From: Sphaerisporangium perillae
GTDB taxonomy: Bacteria; Actinomycetota; Actinomycetes; Streptosporangiales; Streptosporangiaceae
Direction: 5' to 3'
DNA length: 64,000 nucleotides
Assembly (NCBI RefSeq): GCF_023276435.1
Contig: NZ_JALLPO010000021.1
Coordinates: 103,486-167,485 of the forward strand
The translations under genes were made by a program, and so were the position numbers. The number at the start of each line of letters is the position of its first letter. Within the stretch, counting starts at the first letter, position 1. Positions 53,286 to 61,350 of the stretch are shown here, piece by piece. The notes under the pieces were generated by a model. It made no database searches. It was not told where the DNA came from and saw only the letters and a list, made by a program, of their open reading frames with translations.

Positions 53286-54110
53286 TCAGGAGGCGCCAAG
53301 GTCTTTGGCGAGCACCTCGTGCAGCCTTCCGGCGAAGGCCAGGGGGTCGGCGGTGTAGCCGACGTGGTCGCCAGGGAAGTGCACGACCTGCGTGCCGAGG
53401 CGCTCGGCCACCGCCGCGCCGGCCAGGTAGGGCATCTGCCCGCGCGACTCCTCACCACCCGCGAGCACGACCGGGACGGCCCGCAGCGCGTCGAAGTCGG
53501 GCACGTAGCGGGAAAAGGACAGGATCTCGTGGGCGAAGAAGAACTCCATGTTGGCGCCGACGCGCTCGAGCATCTCCCGTACCTGCGGCGGCGGCTCGCC
53601 CTGCGCCTCGAACTGCGGCCGCAGGCCCATGCCCTCGGCGAACTTCCGCATCGCCGGAGCGGCCCCCTCGCTCTGGTGGAGATCGTGCACCTCCCGCAGG
53701 AAGGCCATCCACCGCTCGCCGTCGGGCAGCAGCGTGGCGGCGGGCGGCTCGTGCGCGACGAGCCCGCGTACCTGCTCGGGGTGGCGGGCCGCGAGGTCCA
53801 GCCCGACCAGCGCGCCGGAGCTGCTGCCGAAGACGTACGCCGGCTCGGCGCCGACCTCGGTGAGCAGCAGGTGGGCGTCCTCGGCGTGCTCCTCGACGCG
53901 CTGGTCGCGGAGGGCGCCATGGATGGCACTGCGGGAGTTGCCGCGCGGGTCGAAGGTCACCACCGTGTAATTGTCGGCCAGCACGCGGCCCACAAGGGTG
54001 TATCCGCTGGCGTCACCGCTGCCGCCGGGGATGAGCAGGAGCACCGGCCCCTCTCCCCGTACCTCGTAGTAGATGCTCGCGCCGGACACTTCCAGGGTCG
54101 ATGTCTTCAT
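53286..54110 (-). CDS. Alpha/beta hydrolase under palindromic operator
   Basis: A 274-residue serine hydrolase. It has oxyanion LLIPGGSGDASGYT, nucleophile elbow VFGSSSGALVGL, acid in the segment VVLAGGEESRGQ and His in FPGDHVGYTA. TVVTFDPRGNSRSA is the usual strand-4 turn. Substrate unknown. ATG 54110 is about 30 nt downstream of a well-formed promoter overlapped by two identical palindromes, so expression is probably repressed until an inducer binds an unlinked regulator; no regulator gene is adjacent. Confidence 0.85.
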   Translation of the reverse strand: MKTSTLEVSGASIYYEVRGEGPVLLLIPGGSGDASGYTLVGRVLADNYTVVTFDPRGNSRSAIHGALRDQRVEEHAEDAHLLLTEVGAEPAYVFGSSSGALVGLDLAARHPEQVRGLVAHEPPAATLLPDGERWMAFLREVHDLHQSEGAAPAMRKFAEGMGLRPQFEAQGEPPPQVREMLERVGANMEFFFAHEILSFSRYVPDFDALRAVPVVLAGGEESRGQMPYLAGAAVAERLGTQVVHFPGDHVGYTADPLAFAGRLHEVLAKDLGAS

Positions 54111-54143
54111 GGCCTGCCTCTCCGTTCGGCATATCCCGTCGAA

Positions 54144-54189
54144 TGTCAATGTAAGTTGACAGCAGAGGCGGTGTCAACCGAAATTGACA
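54144..54189 (-). promoter_or_regulatory. Twin TGTCAA-N6-TTGACA operators over a promoter
   Basis: Two 18-bp palindromes with identical arms, TGTCAA-N6-TTGACA, lie at 54144-54161 and 54172-54189 (centres 28 bp apart). On the minus strand -35 TTGACA (54177-54172) and -10 TACATT (54153-54148) are separated by 18 bp. One palindrome covers the -10 and the other the -35. The layout is that of a TetR/MarR-type repressed promoter for the alpha/beta hydrolase. Confidence 0.8.
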
Positions 54190-54244
54190 GGATGGACCGA
54201 CGGCCCTCGGCGAATTGCGGGATCTCGCGGACTCCCCGGAGAGC

Positions 54245-55045
54245 TCACAAGGACACGAAGGACAGCCCGCGGTGCTTCAGGCGCGGGATCACCGTGCGCA
54301 GGGCTTTGATCGTCTCGGAGCGGTCACCGCCCCCGTCATGGCACAGCAGGATGGCGCCCGGCCGGCAGGCGAGCATGCTCTGGGCGATGCGCCGGGTGCC
54401 CGGCCTTGACCAGTCGCGCGGGTCGATGTCCCAGTCGATCGGGATCATGCCGTGGTCGTCGGCGATGTGGACGACCTGGCGTGACCACGAACCGCCGGGC
54501 GACCGGAAGAACTTCGCGGTGACACCCGTGGCGTCGGCGATACGCCCCTGCGCCTCCACGATCTCGGCCCGCATACGCCGGGCGGGCAGGCGGTTGAACG
54601 GGATCGGGTGGTGCATCGTGTGGTTGCAGAGCTGGTGCCCGGCGCGGACGATGCGGTCGGCCAGCCGCGGGTAGCGCCGCACCTGCAAGCCGATGAGTGA
54701 GAACGTCGCACGCACGTCATGCTCGGCGAGCAGGTCGAGCATCCTCGGCGTCCACTCCGGATGCGGCCCGTCGTCGATGGTGAGCGCGATGGCGTTGCCC
54801 GGCGCCGCCGGGGCGAGGTCGCGCAGGCTGTGCACGGGCTGGTGACGGGCCTTGAGCGGGGACAACGTCCACCCCGGAGGCGGCAGCGCGACGGGCGGGT
54901 GGACTGCCGGCCGCCGCCGCGCGGGAGGCACGGCATCCGGCTTGCGAGAGGACGAGCGGACCGCGTCACCCACCACGAGGGTCGCAAGCGTCACGGCCCC
55001 GAGGGCCCACAGCGCGCGGCGCCGGCCGAGCTCGCTTTGCTCCAC
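54245..55045 (-). CDS. Exported polysaccharide deacetylase, second copy
   Basis: A 266-residue NodB-domain protein with an N-terminal basic/hydrophobic signal or anchor (GRRRALWALGAVTLATLVVG) and a Pro-rich linker. TIDDGPHPEW, HTMHHP, FFRSPGGSW, DWDIDPRDW and LLCHDGGGDR are the five catalytic motifs in order. It acts at the cell wall. Compared with the deacetylase at 33959 it has a longer N-terminus and HTMHH in place of HTWSH. Start GTG 55045. Confidence 0.9.
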   Translation of the reverse strand: MEQSELGRRRALWALGAVTLATLVVGDAVRSSSRKPDAVPPARRRPAVHPPVALPPPGWTLSPLKARHQPVHSLRDLAPAAPGNAIALTIDDGPHPEWTPRMLDLLAEHDVRATFSLIGLQVRRYPRLADRIVRAGHQLCNHTMHHPIPFNRLPARRMRAEIVEAQGRIADATGVTAKFFRSPGGSWSRQVVHIADDHGMIPIDWDIDPRDWSRPGTRRIAQSMLACRPGAILLCHDGGGDRSETIKALRTVIPRLKHRGLSFVSL

Positions 55046-55131
55046 GATCTCACGCTACCCACTCCGATCCTGGAGCGGACCGACCGACAGGAACTAGAAC
55101 GGTAACCGTGCGGTATATGCGGCACAGGCGA

Positions 55132-55881
55132 TTATGGGAGCCATGTCACGCGGCCACGAAGCAGGCCATAGCCGACGAAGGCGACCGCGTCGATCAGCGT
55201 GTGCGCCACGATCAGCGGCATCGTCCGCCCCCACCTCTGGTACAGGCGCCCGAACAGCAGGCCCATCGCGAGGTTCCCGACGAAGCCGCCGAAGCCCTGG
55301 TAGAGGTGGTAGGAACCCCGCACCAGCGCCGACGTCGCGACCGCATGCCACGGCCGCCAGCGGAGCTCGGCGAGCCGGTGCAGCAGGTACCCGCTGACGA
55401 TCACCTCTTCCAGCACCCCGTTCTGCAGGGCCGCCAGCAGCAGGACGGGCACCCGCCACCAGGCGTCGGGAAGCCGGTCGGGGACGACGTCGAGGTTGAC
55501 GCCCGCCCGGAACGCCGCCAGGTAGAAGACCAGCCCGGTGCCGCCCACCACGGCCGCCAGCAGCGCGCCGCGGAGCAGGTCGCGCCCCGGCGCCCGCAGG
55601 TCGGCCCCGATGGTACGCGGCGACTCGCCGGACCTGGCGAGCAGGTAGGCGACCAGGGCGACCGGCGCCACCGCGACGGCGAGGTCGACGAGCTGCAGCG
55701 TCAGGTCGAGCCACGGCCGGCCGGGCGCCATCGTGCCGACGAGCACGGCGTGCTGGACCTTCAGCTCCTTCGGAGCGGTCAGCGAGCCGATCAGCGAGAC
55801 GAGGGACCGCAGGGCGCTGGCCCCGAGCGACACCGCGAACACGACGAGGATCTCGGCCCTGATCAGCCGGGGGGTGAGCAC
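55132..55881 (-). CDS. CPBP-type intramembrane protease-like protein
   Basis: A 249-residue membrane protein with six to eight TM helices and the CPBP/Abi features LLLAALQNGVLEEVIVSGYL, ALVRGSYHLYQG and LIVAHTLIDAVAF. The EE pair and two His are present, but the Arg of the EExxxR motif is replaced (EEVIVSG). Family members process prenylated or other membrane proteins or act in immunity. GTG 55881 follows AAGGAGAGAAGG; an upstream start at 55905 is also possible. Confidence 0.82.
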   Translation of the reverse strand: MLTPRLIRAEILVVFAVSLGASALRSLVSLIGSLTAPKELKVQHAVLVGTMAPGRPWLDLTLQLVDLAVAVAPVALVAYLLARSGESPRTIGADLRAPGRDLLRGALLAAVVGGTGLVFYLAAFRAGVNLDVVPDRLPDAWWRVPVLLLAALQNGVLEEVIVSGYLLHRLAELRWRPWHAVATSALVRGSYHLYQGFGGFVGNLAMGLLFGRLYQRWGRTMPLIVAHTLIDAVAFVGYGLLRGRVTWLP

Positions 55882-55946
55882 CGTCCTTCTCTCCTTATCT
55901 CGCACTCCTTCCCGCGAAGCCTGCCACGCGGGCCGTCAGCCGAGTG

Positions 55947-56428
55947 TCAGCCGTCCAGCAGGTTCTGGCGGGCGGCGAACAGGCCCGCCTGGAAGCGGGT
56001 GCGGGCGCCGAGGCGGTCGCAGAGGAACCGCACCCGCCGCTGGACCGTGCGCAGGCTCACGTCGAGCTGCCGCGCGATCGCGTCGTCCTGCAGCCCGGCG
56101 GCCGGCAGGGCGAGGACATCGGCGTCGAACCGCTCCAGCCGCTCGACGTCCGCGTCCGACCACACCTGCGAGACCGCCACGGTCCCGTCGACGGCGGCCG
56201 GGCTCGAATGGGTGGGCCCGACGCCGTCGACGGCGGCCGGGCTCGAATGGGTGGGCCCGACGCCGTCGACGGCGGCCGGGCGCAGGGGGACGGCCGCGTG
56301 CCAGAGCACCTCGAACAGCCGTGCACCGACGAGCGCTACGGCTCGGGCACGTGCCTGCTCGTACGGCCGGGCACGGCCCCCAGACGACCCTCGAACAGGT
56401 GGGAAACCTCGGGTTTCGCGCTGGTCAT
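55947..56428 (-). pseudogene. Truncated LuxR-type HTH regulator with in-frame repeats
   Basis: The C-terminal 70 residues form a LuxR-like HTH (FDADVLALPAAGLQDDAIAR, LDVSLRTVQRRVRFL). Upstream in the same frame lies ARAVALVGARLFEVLWHAAV, the end of a TrmB-type sensor module, then two and a half copies of a 13-residue repeat VGPTHSSPAAVDG. A separate frame contains a likely original start at 56428 (MTSAKPEVSHLF). The central ~150 residues expected between them are missing and the frame shifts, so the gene is a deletion derivative. A product from GTG 56309 (120 residues) is possible. Confidence 0.6.
56187..56280. repeat. 39-bp tandem repeat inside regulator remnant
   Basis: Two identical 39-bp units (56187-56225, 56226-56264) plus 16 bp of a third. 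The unit begins GTCGACGGCGGCCGGGCTCG and is a multiple of three, so it preserves the regulator frame. Confidence 0.92.
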
Positions 56429-56604
56429 CTCAGAAGCATTTGATCCATACCAATATGTCCTGTGTCGGGGCCGCGTCGGATGCAGATACACGGATCGTTG
56501 CGATTTCCACGTCTTGGTGTAGCTGGACATACGACAGCCTGATGACCATGGTCTTGCAAGGTGACGTCAAGTCGCTTGCAGGTGGCCCGTTCCACACTGT
56601 GCCC

Positions 56605-57396
56605 ATGACGACGTACGGGATCACCGCCACCCAGGGCAAGTTCACCTCGGTCAGCGACGACCTCGCCATCGGCGCGACGGTCAGCGTGGTGGTTCCCGCC
56701 ATGAACGAGGCGGAGAACCTGCCCCACGTGTTCGCCACCCTGCCCCGCTGGGTCGACGAGGTGATCCTCGTCGACGGCAACTCCACCGATGACACCGTGG
56801 CGGTCGCGAGGGCCCTGCGGCCGGGCCTGCGCGTCGTCAACCAGACCGGCAAGGGCAAGGGCAACGCCCTCATCGAGGGCTTCGCGGCCGCCAGTGGCGA
56901 CATCATCGTGATGATCGACGCCGACGGCTCCACCGACGGACACGAGATCATCCGCTTCGTGTCCGCTCTGGTCGCCGGCGCCGACTTCGCCAAGGGCTCG
57001 CGCTTCACCTCCGGCGCCGGGTCCGACGACATCAGCTTCACCCGCTCGCTCGGCAACACGGTGCTGACGACGCTCACCAACTGGCTGTACGGCACCCGCT
57101 ACACCGATCTGTGCTACGGCTACAACGCCTTCTGGGCCCGTCACCTGGACGCGCTCGCCCTCGACTGCGACGGCTTCGAGATCGAGACGCTCATGAACGT
57201 GCGGGCGGCCAAGGCCGGCCTCGCCATCCAGGAAGTGCCGAGCCACGAGCGCTGCCGCATCCACGGGACCAGCAACCTGCACGCCGTCCGCGACGGCTGG
57301 CGGGTGCTCAAGACCATCCTGCGCGAGCGCACCCGCCGCATCACGGTCCCCGAGCGCCGGGTCACCGCCACCGTGTCGGAGCACGTCGCCGCCTGA
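56605..57396 (+). CDS. Family 2 glycosyltransferase
   Basis: A 263-residue GT-A enzyme: VSVVVPAMNEAENLPHVFAT, VILVDGNSTDDTV, GKGNALIEGFAAASGD and the metal-binding IVMIDADGST, then FAKGSRF and CYGYNAFWAR. It resembles dolichyl-phosphate-mannose-synthase-like GT2 enzymes, but no TM anchor is visible. ATG 56605 is a conservative start; ATG 56542 lies 6 nt after TACGAC and could be a leaderless start adding 21 residues. Confidence 0.85.
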   Translation: MTTYGITATQGKFTSVSDDLAIGATVSVVVPAMNEAENLPHVFATLPRWVDEVILVDGNSTDDTVAVARALRPGLRVVNQTGKGKGNALIEGFAAASGDIIVMIDADGSTDGHEIIRFVSALVAGADFAKGSRFTSGAGSDDISFTRSLGNTVLTTLTNWLYGTRYTDLCYGYNAFWARHLDALALDCDGFEIETLMNVRAAKAGLAIQEVPSHERCRIHGTSNLHAVRDGWRVLKTILRERTRRITVPERRVTATVSEHVAA

Positions 57397-57639
57397 GAAC
57401 GCCACGCATCGCCATCCCCAACAGGCCGGTTCCCGTCACCTCGAGCGCCGTCGTGACCGGTGACCGCAGGGCAGGAATGTCGATGGGGACGGCAAAGAGA
57501 GCGGAGGGTATCGAACACATCTTCGAAGAGTCGTCTACGGCGTGCGGTTCCGATTGCGGGCGACCCCGGAAGTTGATATTGCTTGCGCTAGCGAGCCCAC
57601 CTAAGGGATCAAAGATCCTTTTGGTGGGAGGTGGATCGC

Positions 57640-57942
57640 GTGGCCAGGTCGAGACAGCGGAGGCTGGTCCGGAGGCTGGAGGAGGCTTCCAAGGTCGTCA
57701 GGGCGGGGAACGCCCTGCTCGCGCAGATGTCCGGCACGCTCGGGCAGATGTCCAGCCTGCTCCGCCAGCTTGTCATGATCGTCGGCTGGCTGGTCCTGCT
57801 GGCGGGGTCGGTCCGGCTGCTCGTCGATCCCCCACCGACACTGTCCCTCGAACACTTCCTCGCCCCCGGAGCCGGGGCGGCCGCCGTGGCCCAGGGCGTG
57901 GTGAGACTCCCCTCACGCTGGTGGCGCTCAACCCGCCCATGA
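57640..57942 (+). CDS. Small coiled-coil/TM protein
   Basis: A 100-residue protein from GTG 57640, 7 nt after GGGAGG. A basic N-terminus (ARSRQRRLVRRLEE) leads to an amphipathic helix (ASKVVRAGNALLAQMSGTLG) and a hydrophobic helix (LVMIVGWLVLLAGSVRLLV), then a short exterior or cytoplasmic tail. No family recognised. The strong SD and helix pattern support a real gene. Confidence 0.6.
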   Translation: MARSRQRRLVRRLEEASKVVRAGNALLAQMSGTLGQMSSLLRQLVMIVGWLVLLAGSVRLLVDPPPTLSLEHFLAPGAGAAAVAQGVVRLPSRWWRSTRP

Positions 57943-58156
57943 CCACAGCCCGAGCCCCGGCCCGCCTGCCCGCCCGCCCGCCCAGGCGACGCTCGTTCCG
58001 CCCATGCCGAACTCCGGAATGCCACCCCCAGGGGTCTCTGATGCGCGAGCTCGGAGGGGAAGGAGGGTCCGCCCCAACCGTTCATGGCCATGGATCTATG
58101 ATCTTTCGTACATGGCCGCAGGTAGGCTGAATGCATTCGACGTGGAAGGTCTCGTG

Positions 58157-60046
58157 ATGGCACGAGTACGACCCGGCAGCATTCCCGCCTCCATCAGCGA
58201 ACTCTCCGGTCGTCATCTGGAAGACCCGTCGCAGAATCGGACCGGGACACCCGACGCGGACCTGTTGCGCGCTGTCATGGAGGCCTCCGGCGAGGGTGTG
58301 GTGCTGTGTGACGCCGGCGGGCACGTCATCATGGTCAACTCGGCCGCCACCCGTATCGTCCCGGGTGTGACCCCCGGCCTACCGGCCGCCTGGGGTGCCG
58401 TCGCGGTGCTGTTCGACCGCTCCTGCCCGGTCGGCGAGAGCCGGCGAGTGACGTACGGTGAACGGCTGATCCGCGTACGCCGCGAGACCTTCGGGGTCGC
58501 ACACCACGCCTGGTACCTGTCCGACGTCACCGCGGATCACCACGGATCCGGTCACCTGCCGGGTGGGTGTCGTCGTTCTGAGTTCCTCGTCGAGGCCGGG
58601 CACCGGCTGTCCGCCTCGCTCAACACGCGCCGCTGCGCCCGCGCCGCCGCCGAACTCGCCATCCCGTTCCTGGGCGACGTCGCCATGGTGCTGCTCCCGG
58701 CCGAACATCGAAAGGCGCGCTGGCTGCGCGCCACGGCGGGTGTGGCAGGGGTGGAGGAAGGCGTCATCGCGGCCGCGGCCACCGGCGAGGTGCCCGGACT
58801 GGTCGAGGCGCTGGACGGATTCCCGCCCGTGCCGAGCCGCTGGCTCGATCCGGCGCAGGCTCCCGGCTGGCTCCTGCCCACCGGCTTCGGCCCGGCGGCG
58901 CACATCCTGGTCACGCCGCTGCCCGGAACCGGCGCGCCGGCGGGCGCGCTCCTGCTCGCCCGCCGCACGGGGGGACCGCCCTTCGACGAGAAGACCGAGA
59001 GCTTGGTGCGCGTCTTCGCCGCCCGGGCCGGTGCGGCCGTCTCCGCCGCCATGCTGTACCAGGAGCAGAGCGCGACCAACGCGATCCTGACCAGTGACCT
59101 CCTGCCGCCGGAGCTGCCCGTGCTCGATCACGTCGAGCTGGCCGGATCGCTGCGCGCCTCGCAACAGGCAGGGCTGATCGGCGGCGACTTCTACGACGTG
59201 TACCAATCCGGCGCTCCCGTCCCCAGCGCCCCCCACCCGGCCGCCGGCATCCCCGTCCCCGGCGACACCCGCTCACCCCGCACCTCCGCCGGTGACCGTG
59301 AGTACGGGCCAGGTGCTCGCGGTGTCCGTGGGCGGGAGCATGCGCCGCTGGTGATCCTCGGTGACGTGTGCGGCAAGGGTGCCCGGGCGGCCGTGCTGGC
59401 CGGGCAGATCCGGCACTCGCTGCGCACGCTGCTGCTCCTGGAGGACCGGCCGGAGCGGCTCATCGAGCTCATCAACCTCTCTCTGCTGGCCTCGACCGCA
59501 CCCGATTCCTACGCCACGCTGGTGCTGGCGACGTTGCGTCCGGGCGACGACGAGCACCTGCTCGTGGACCTGGCCGTGGCCGGGCACCCGGAGCCGTTGA
59601 TCCTGCGGGCGGACGGCGGCGTGGAGGAGGTCACCGCCCGGGGCTCCATGCTCGGAGCCCTGGAACGGATCGACCTCGACCCGGCCACCGTCGACCTCGC
59701 CCCCGGCGAGCTGTGCCTGCTGTACAGCGACGGCATCACCGAGGCGTTCGGGGGCGCCACCGGCCGGGAGATGTACGGGATGGACCGGCTGAAGGCCGCC
59801 CTTGCCACCTGCGCCGGAATGCCGGCCGAGGCGGTGGTGCAGCGGCTGGAGCAGCTCACCACCGCGTGGCTGGGCCACGGCGAGCACGATGACCGCGCGC
59901 TGCTGGCCATCCAGGCCCCGCTTGCCGGCCGCCGTGCCTCCGCGCCCCGCACAGGTTCGGAACGGTCCGCGTCCCGTACCCGGTCCGGCCGGTCCGCGGC
60001 ACCGGTCCGGCATCCCGGGACGGCCGTGCGGGAAGGCGGCCGATGA
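58157..60046 (+). CDS. PAS-GAF-SpoIIE (PP2C) phosphatase
   Basis: A 629-residue regulator. A PAS domain (about 35-125; LLRAVMEASGEGVVLCDAGG) is followed by a GAF-like domain (about 145-325; FLVEAGHRLSASLNTRRCAR) and a PP2C/SpoIIE phosphatase. Metal motifs include LIGGDFYDVY, VILGDVCGKGARAAV, AVAGHPEPLIL, LLYSDGITEAFGG and HDDRALLAI. A low-complexity insert (about 360-390) lies between the first two catalytic motifs. Such enzymes dephosphorylate STAS anti-anti-sigma factors. ATG 58157 follows GGAAGG. Coupled by ATGA to the B12-photoreceptor gene, so light may control its output. Confidence 0.92.
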   Translation: MARVRPGSIPASISELSGRHLEDPSQNRTGTPDADLLRAVMEASGEGVVLCDAGGHVIMVNSAATRIVPGVTPGLPAAWGAVAVLFDRSCPVGESRRVTYGERLIRVRRETFGVAHHAWYLSDVTADHHGSGHLPGGCRRSEFLVEAGHRLSASLNTRRCARAAAELAIPFLGDVAMVLLPAEHRKARWLRATAGVAGVEEGVIAAAATGEVPGLVEALDGFPPVPSRWLDPAQAPGWLLPTGFGPAAHILVTPLPGTGAPAGALLLARRTGGPPFDEKTESLVRVFAARAGAAVSAAMLYQEQSATNAILTSDLLPPELPVLDHVELAGSLRASQQAGLIGGDFYDVYQSGAPVPSAPHPAAGIPVPGDTRSPRTSAGDREYGPGARGVRGREHAPLVILGDVCGKGARAAVLAGQIRHSLRTLLLLEDRPERLIELINLSLLASTAPDSYATLVLATLRPGDDEHLLVDLAVAGHPEPLILRADGGVEEVTARGSMLGALERIDLDPATVDLAPGELCLLYSDGITEAFGGATGREMYGMDRLKAALATCAGMPAEAVVQRLEQLTTAWLGHGEHDDRALLAIQAPLAGRRASAPRTGSERSASRTRSGRSAAPVRHPGTAVREGGR

Positions 60047-61083
60047 CCGATCTCGGTCTCGCCGCCGACCTCAGCGCAACCACCGAGCGCCACCTGGAGT
60101 GCATCGGTCAGGCCGACGAGTACGGGGCCATCGACCTGCTGCTGGGTCTGCTGGACGAGGGCGTACCTGCGGAACGCCTCCTGCTGGAGGTCGTCGCCCC
60201 CGCCCAGCGCCGCGTCGGCGATCTGTGGGCGGCCAATGAGTGGTCGGTGGCTCGCGAGCACGGAGCCACGGCCGTCAGCGAGCGAGCCGTCGCCGCGGTC
60301 GCCGCCAAGGTGCGGACCTCGCCCAAGGACGGCCGCGTGACGGTCGCCTGCAGTGACGGCGAGTACCACCAGTTGCCGACGCGGCTGCTGGCCGAGGTGC
60401 TGCGGCTGCGGGGCTGGCAGGTGGACTTCCTCGGGGCCAGCGTCCCCGGCTTTCACCTGGTGACCCATCTGCACCAGACGGGGCCCGACGCGGTGGCCCT
60501 CGGCTGCGCGTTGCCCACCCGGTTGCCCCGCGCGCACGCGACCATCACCGCGTGCCAGGCCGTCGGCGTCCCGGTACTGGCGGGTGGCCTGGGATTCGGG
60601 GCGGGCGGCCGTTTCGCCCGGAAGCTGGGCGCCGACGGGTGGGCGCCGACGGCGGACGCGGCCGCCGACCTCCTGCAGGCCGGACTGCTGCCGTCCTTCC
60701 CGGCGCCACTGGAGACGCTGCCCCATCTGGCCGATGCCAGGTACGCCCAGCTGGTCAAGGGCCGCGCCGGGCAGCTCTCCCGGACGATGCGTGCCCTCAC
60801 CGCGGCCTATCCGCCGATGGCTTCCTACAGTGACCAGCAGCTGGAGTCCACGGCCGACGATCTCGGGCACATCGTGGACTTCCTCGCCGCCGCACTCTAC
60901 GTCGACGACGTCCCGCTGTTCACCGACTTCATCTCCTGGACCTGCGAGGTGCTGCGCGTACGGGGGGTGCCGTCCGCGTCGGTGGTGCTGGGACTGTGCC
61001 TCCTCCGCGACGAGCTGCACGATCTGCCCCGTGCCCGCGACATTCTGGCCGAGGGCATCGAGACGGCTCGCAGCGCCCAGTGA
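60043..61083 (+). CDS. CarH-like B12-binding photoreceptor without HTH
   Basis: A 346-residue protein. A B12-binding-2 helical domain (about 15-90) has W62-x9-E72-H73 (LWAANEWSVAREH), the Wx9EH cap typical of adenosylcobalamin photoreceptors. A Rossmann B12-binding domain (about 98-215) has DGEYHQLP, in which H109 is the probable cobalt ligand and the usual Gly of ExHxxG is Pro. A helical C-terminal extension (about 225-346) is not recognised. There is no MerR HTH, so it should act on a protein, most likely the SpoIIE phosphatase whose stop it overlaps. Confidence 0.88.
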   Translation: MTDLGLAADLSATTERHLECIGQADEYGAIDLLLGLLDEGVPAERLLLEVVAPAQRRVGDLWAANEWSVAREHGATAVSERAVAAVAAKVRTSPKDGRVTVACSDGEYHQLPTRLLAEVLRLRGWQVDFLGASVPGFHLVTHLHQTGPDAVALGCALPTRLPRAHATITACQAVGVPVLAGGLGFGAGGRFARKLGADGWAPTADAAADLLQAGLLPSFPAPLETLPHLADARYAQLVKGRAGQLSRTMRALTAAYPPMASYSDQQLESTADDLGHIVDFLAAALYVDDVPLFTDFISWTCEVLRVRGVPSASVVLGLCLLRDELHDLPRARDILAEGIETARSAQ

Positions 61084-61312
61084 GCCGGTCCGGAGATCCC
61101 TGTCGCAGTAGCGGCAGACCTGTCGGTGAGGAGCGGCTGTTGTGGATCAGCAAGATGTGCGATCTGGCGTCTGATCCTGGGTCCTGAACCCGAGGCCCGG
61201 CCCGCGACCGGACATCGCCGTGACGATTCCACCGGGTCGCGGCGGGAAGTCGATATTCTGACCCGCCTCGCCCGGCCGCCTACGGGACGGTCGGGCGCTT
61301 TCGAACGGAACG

Positions 61313-61347
61313 CCGAAGGCGGCCTTCCCGGGGAAGGCCGCCTTCGG
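61313..61347. terminator. Bidirectional terminator between convergent genes
   Basis: Inverted repeat with 17-bp arms (61313-61329 and 61331-61347; CCGAAGGCGGCCTTCCC and complement) centred on one base; the working loop is CCGGG. It lies 4 bp from the stop of the ricin-domain gene. Confidence 0.85.
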
Positions 61348-61350
61348 AGG

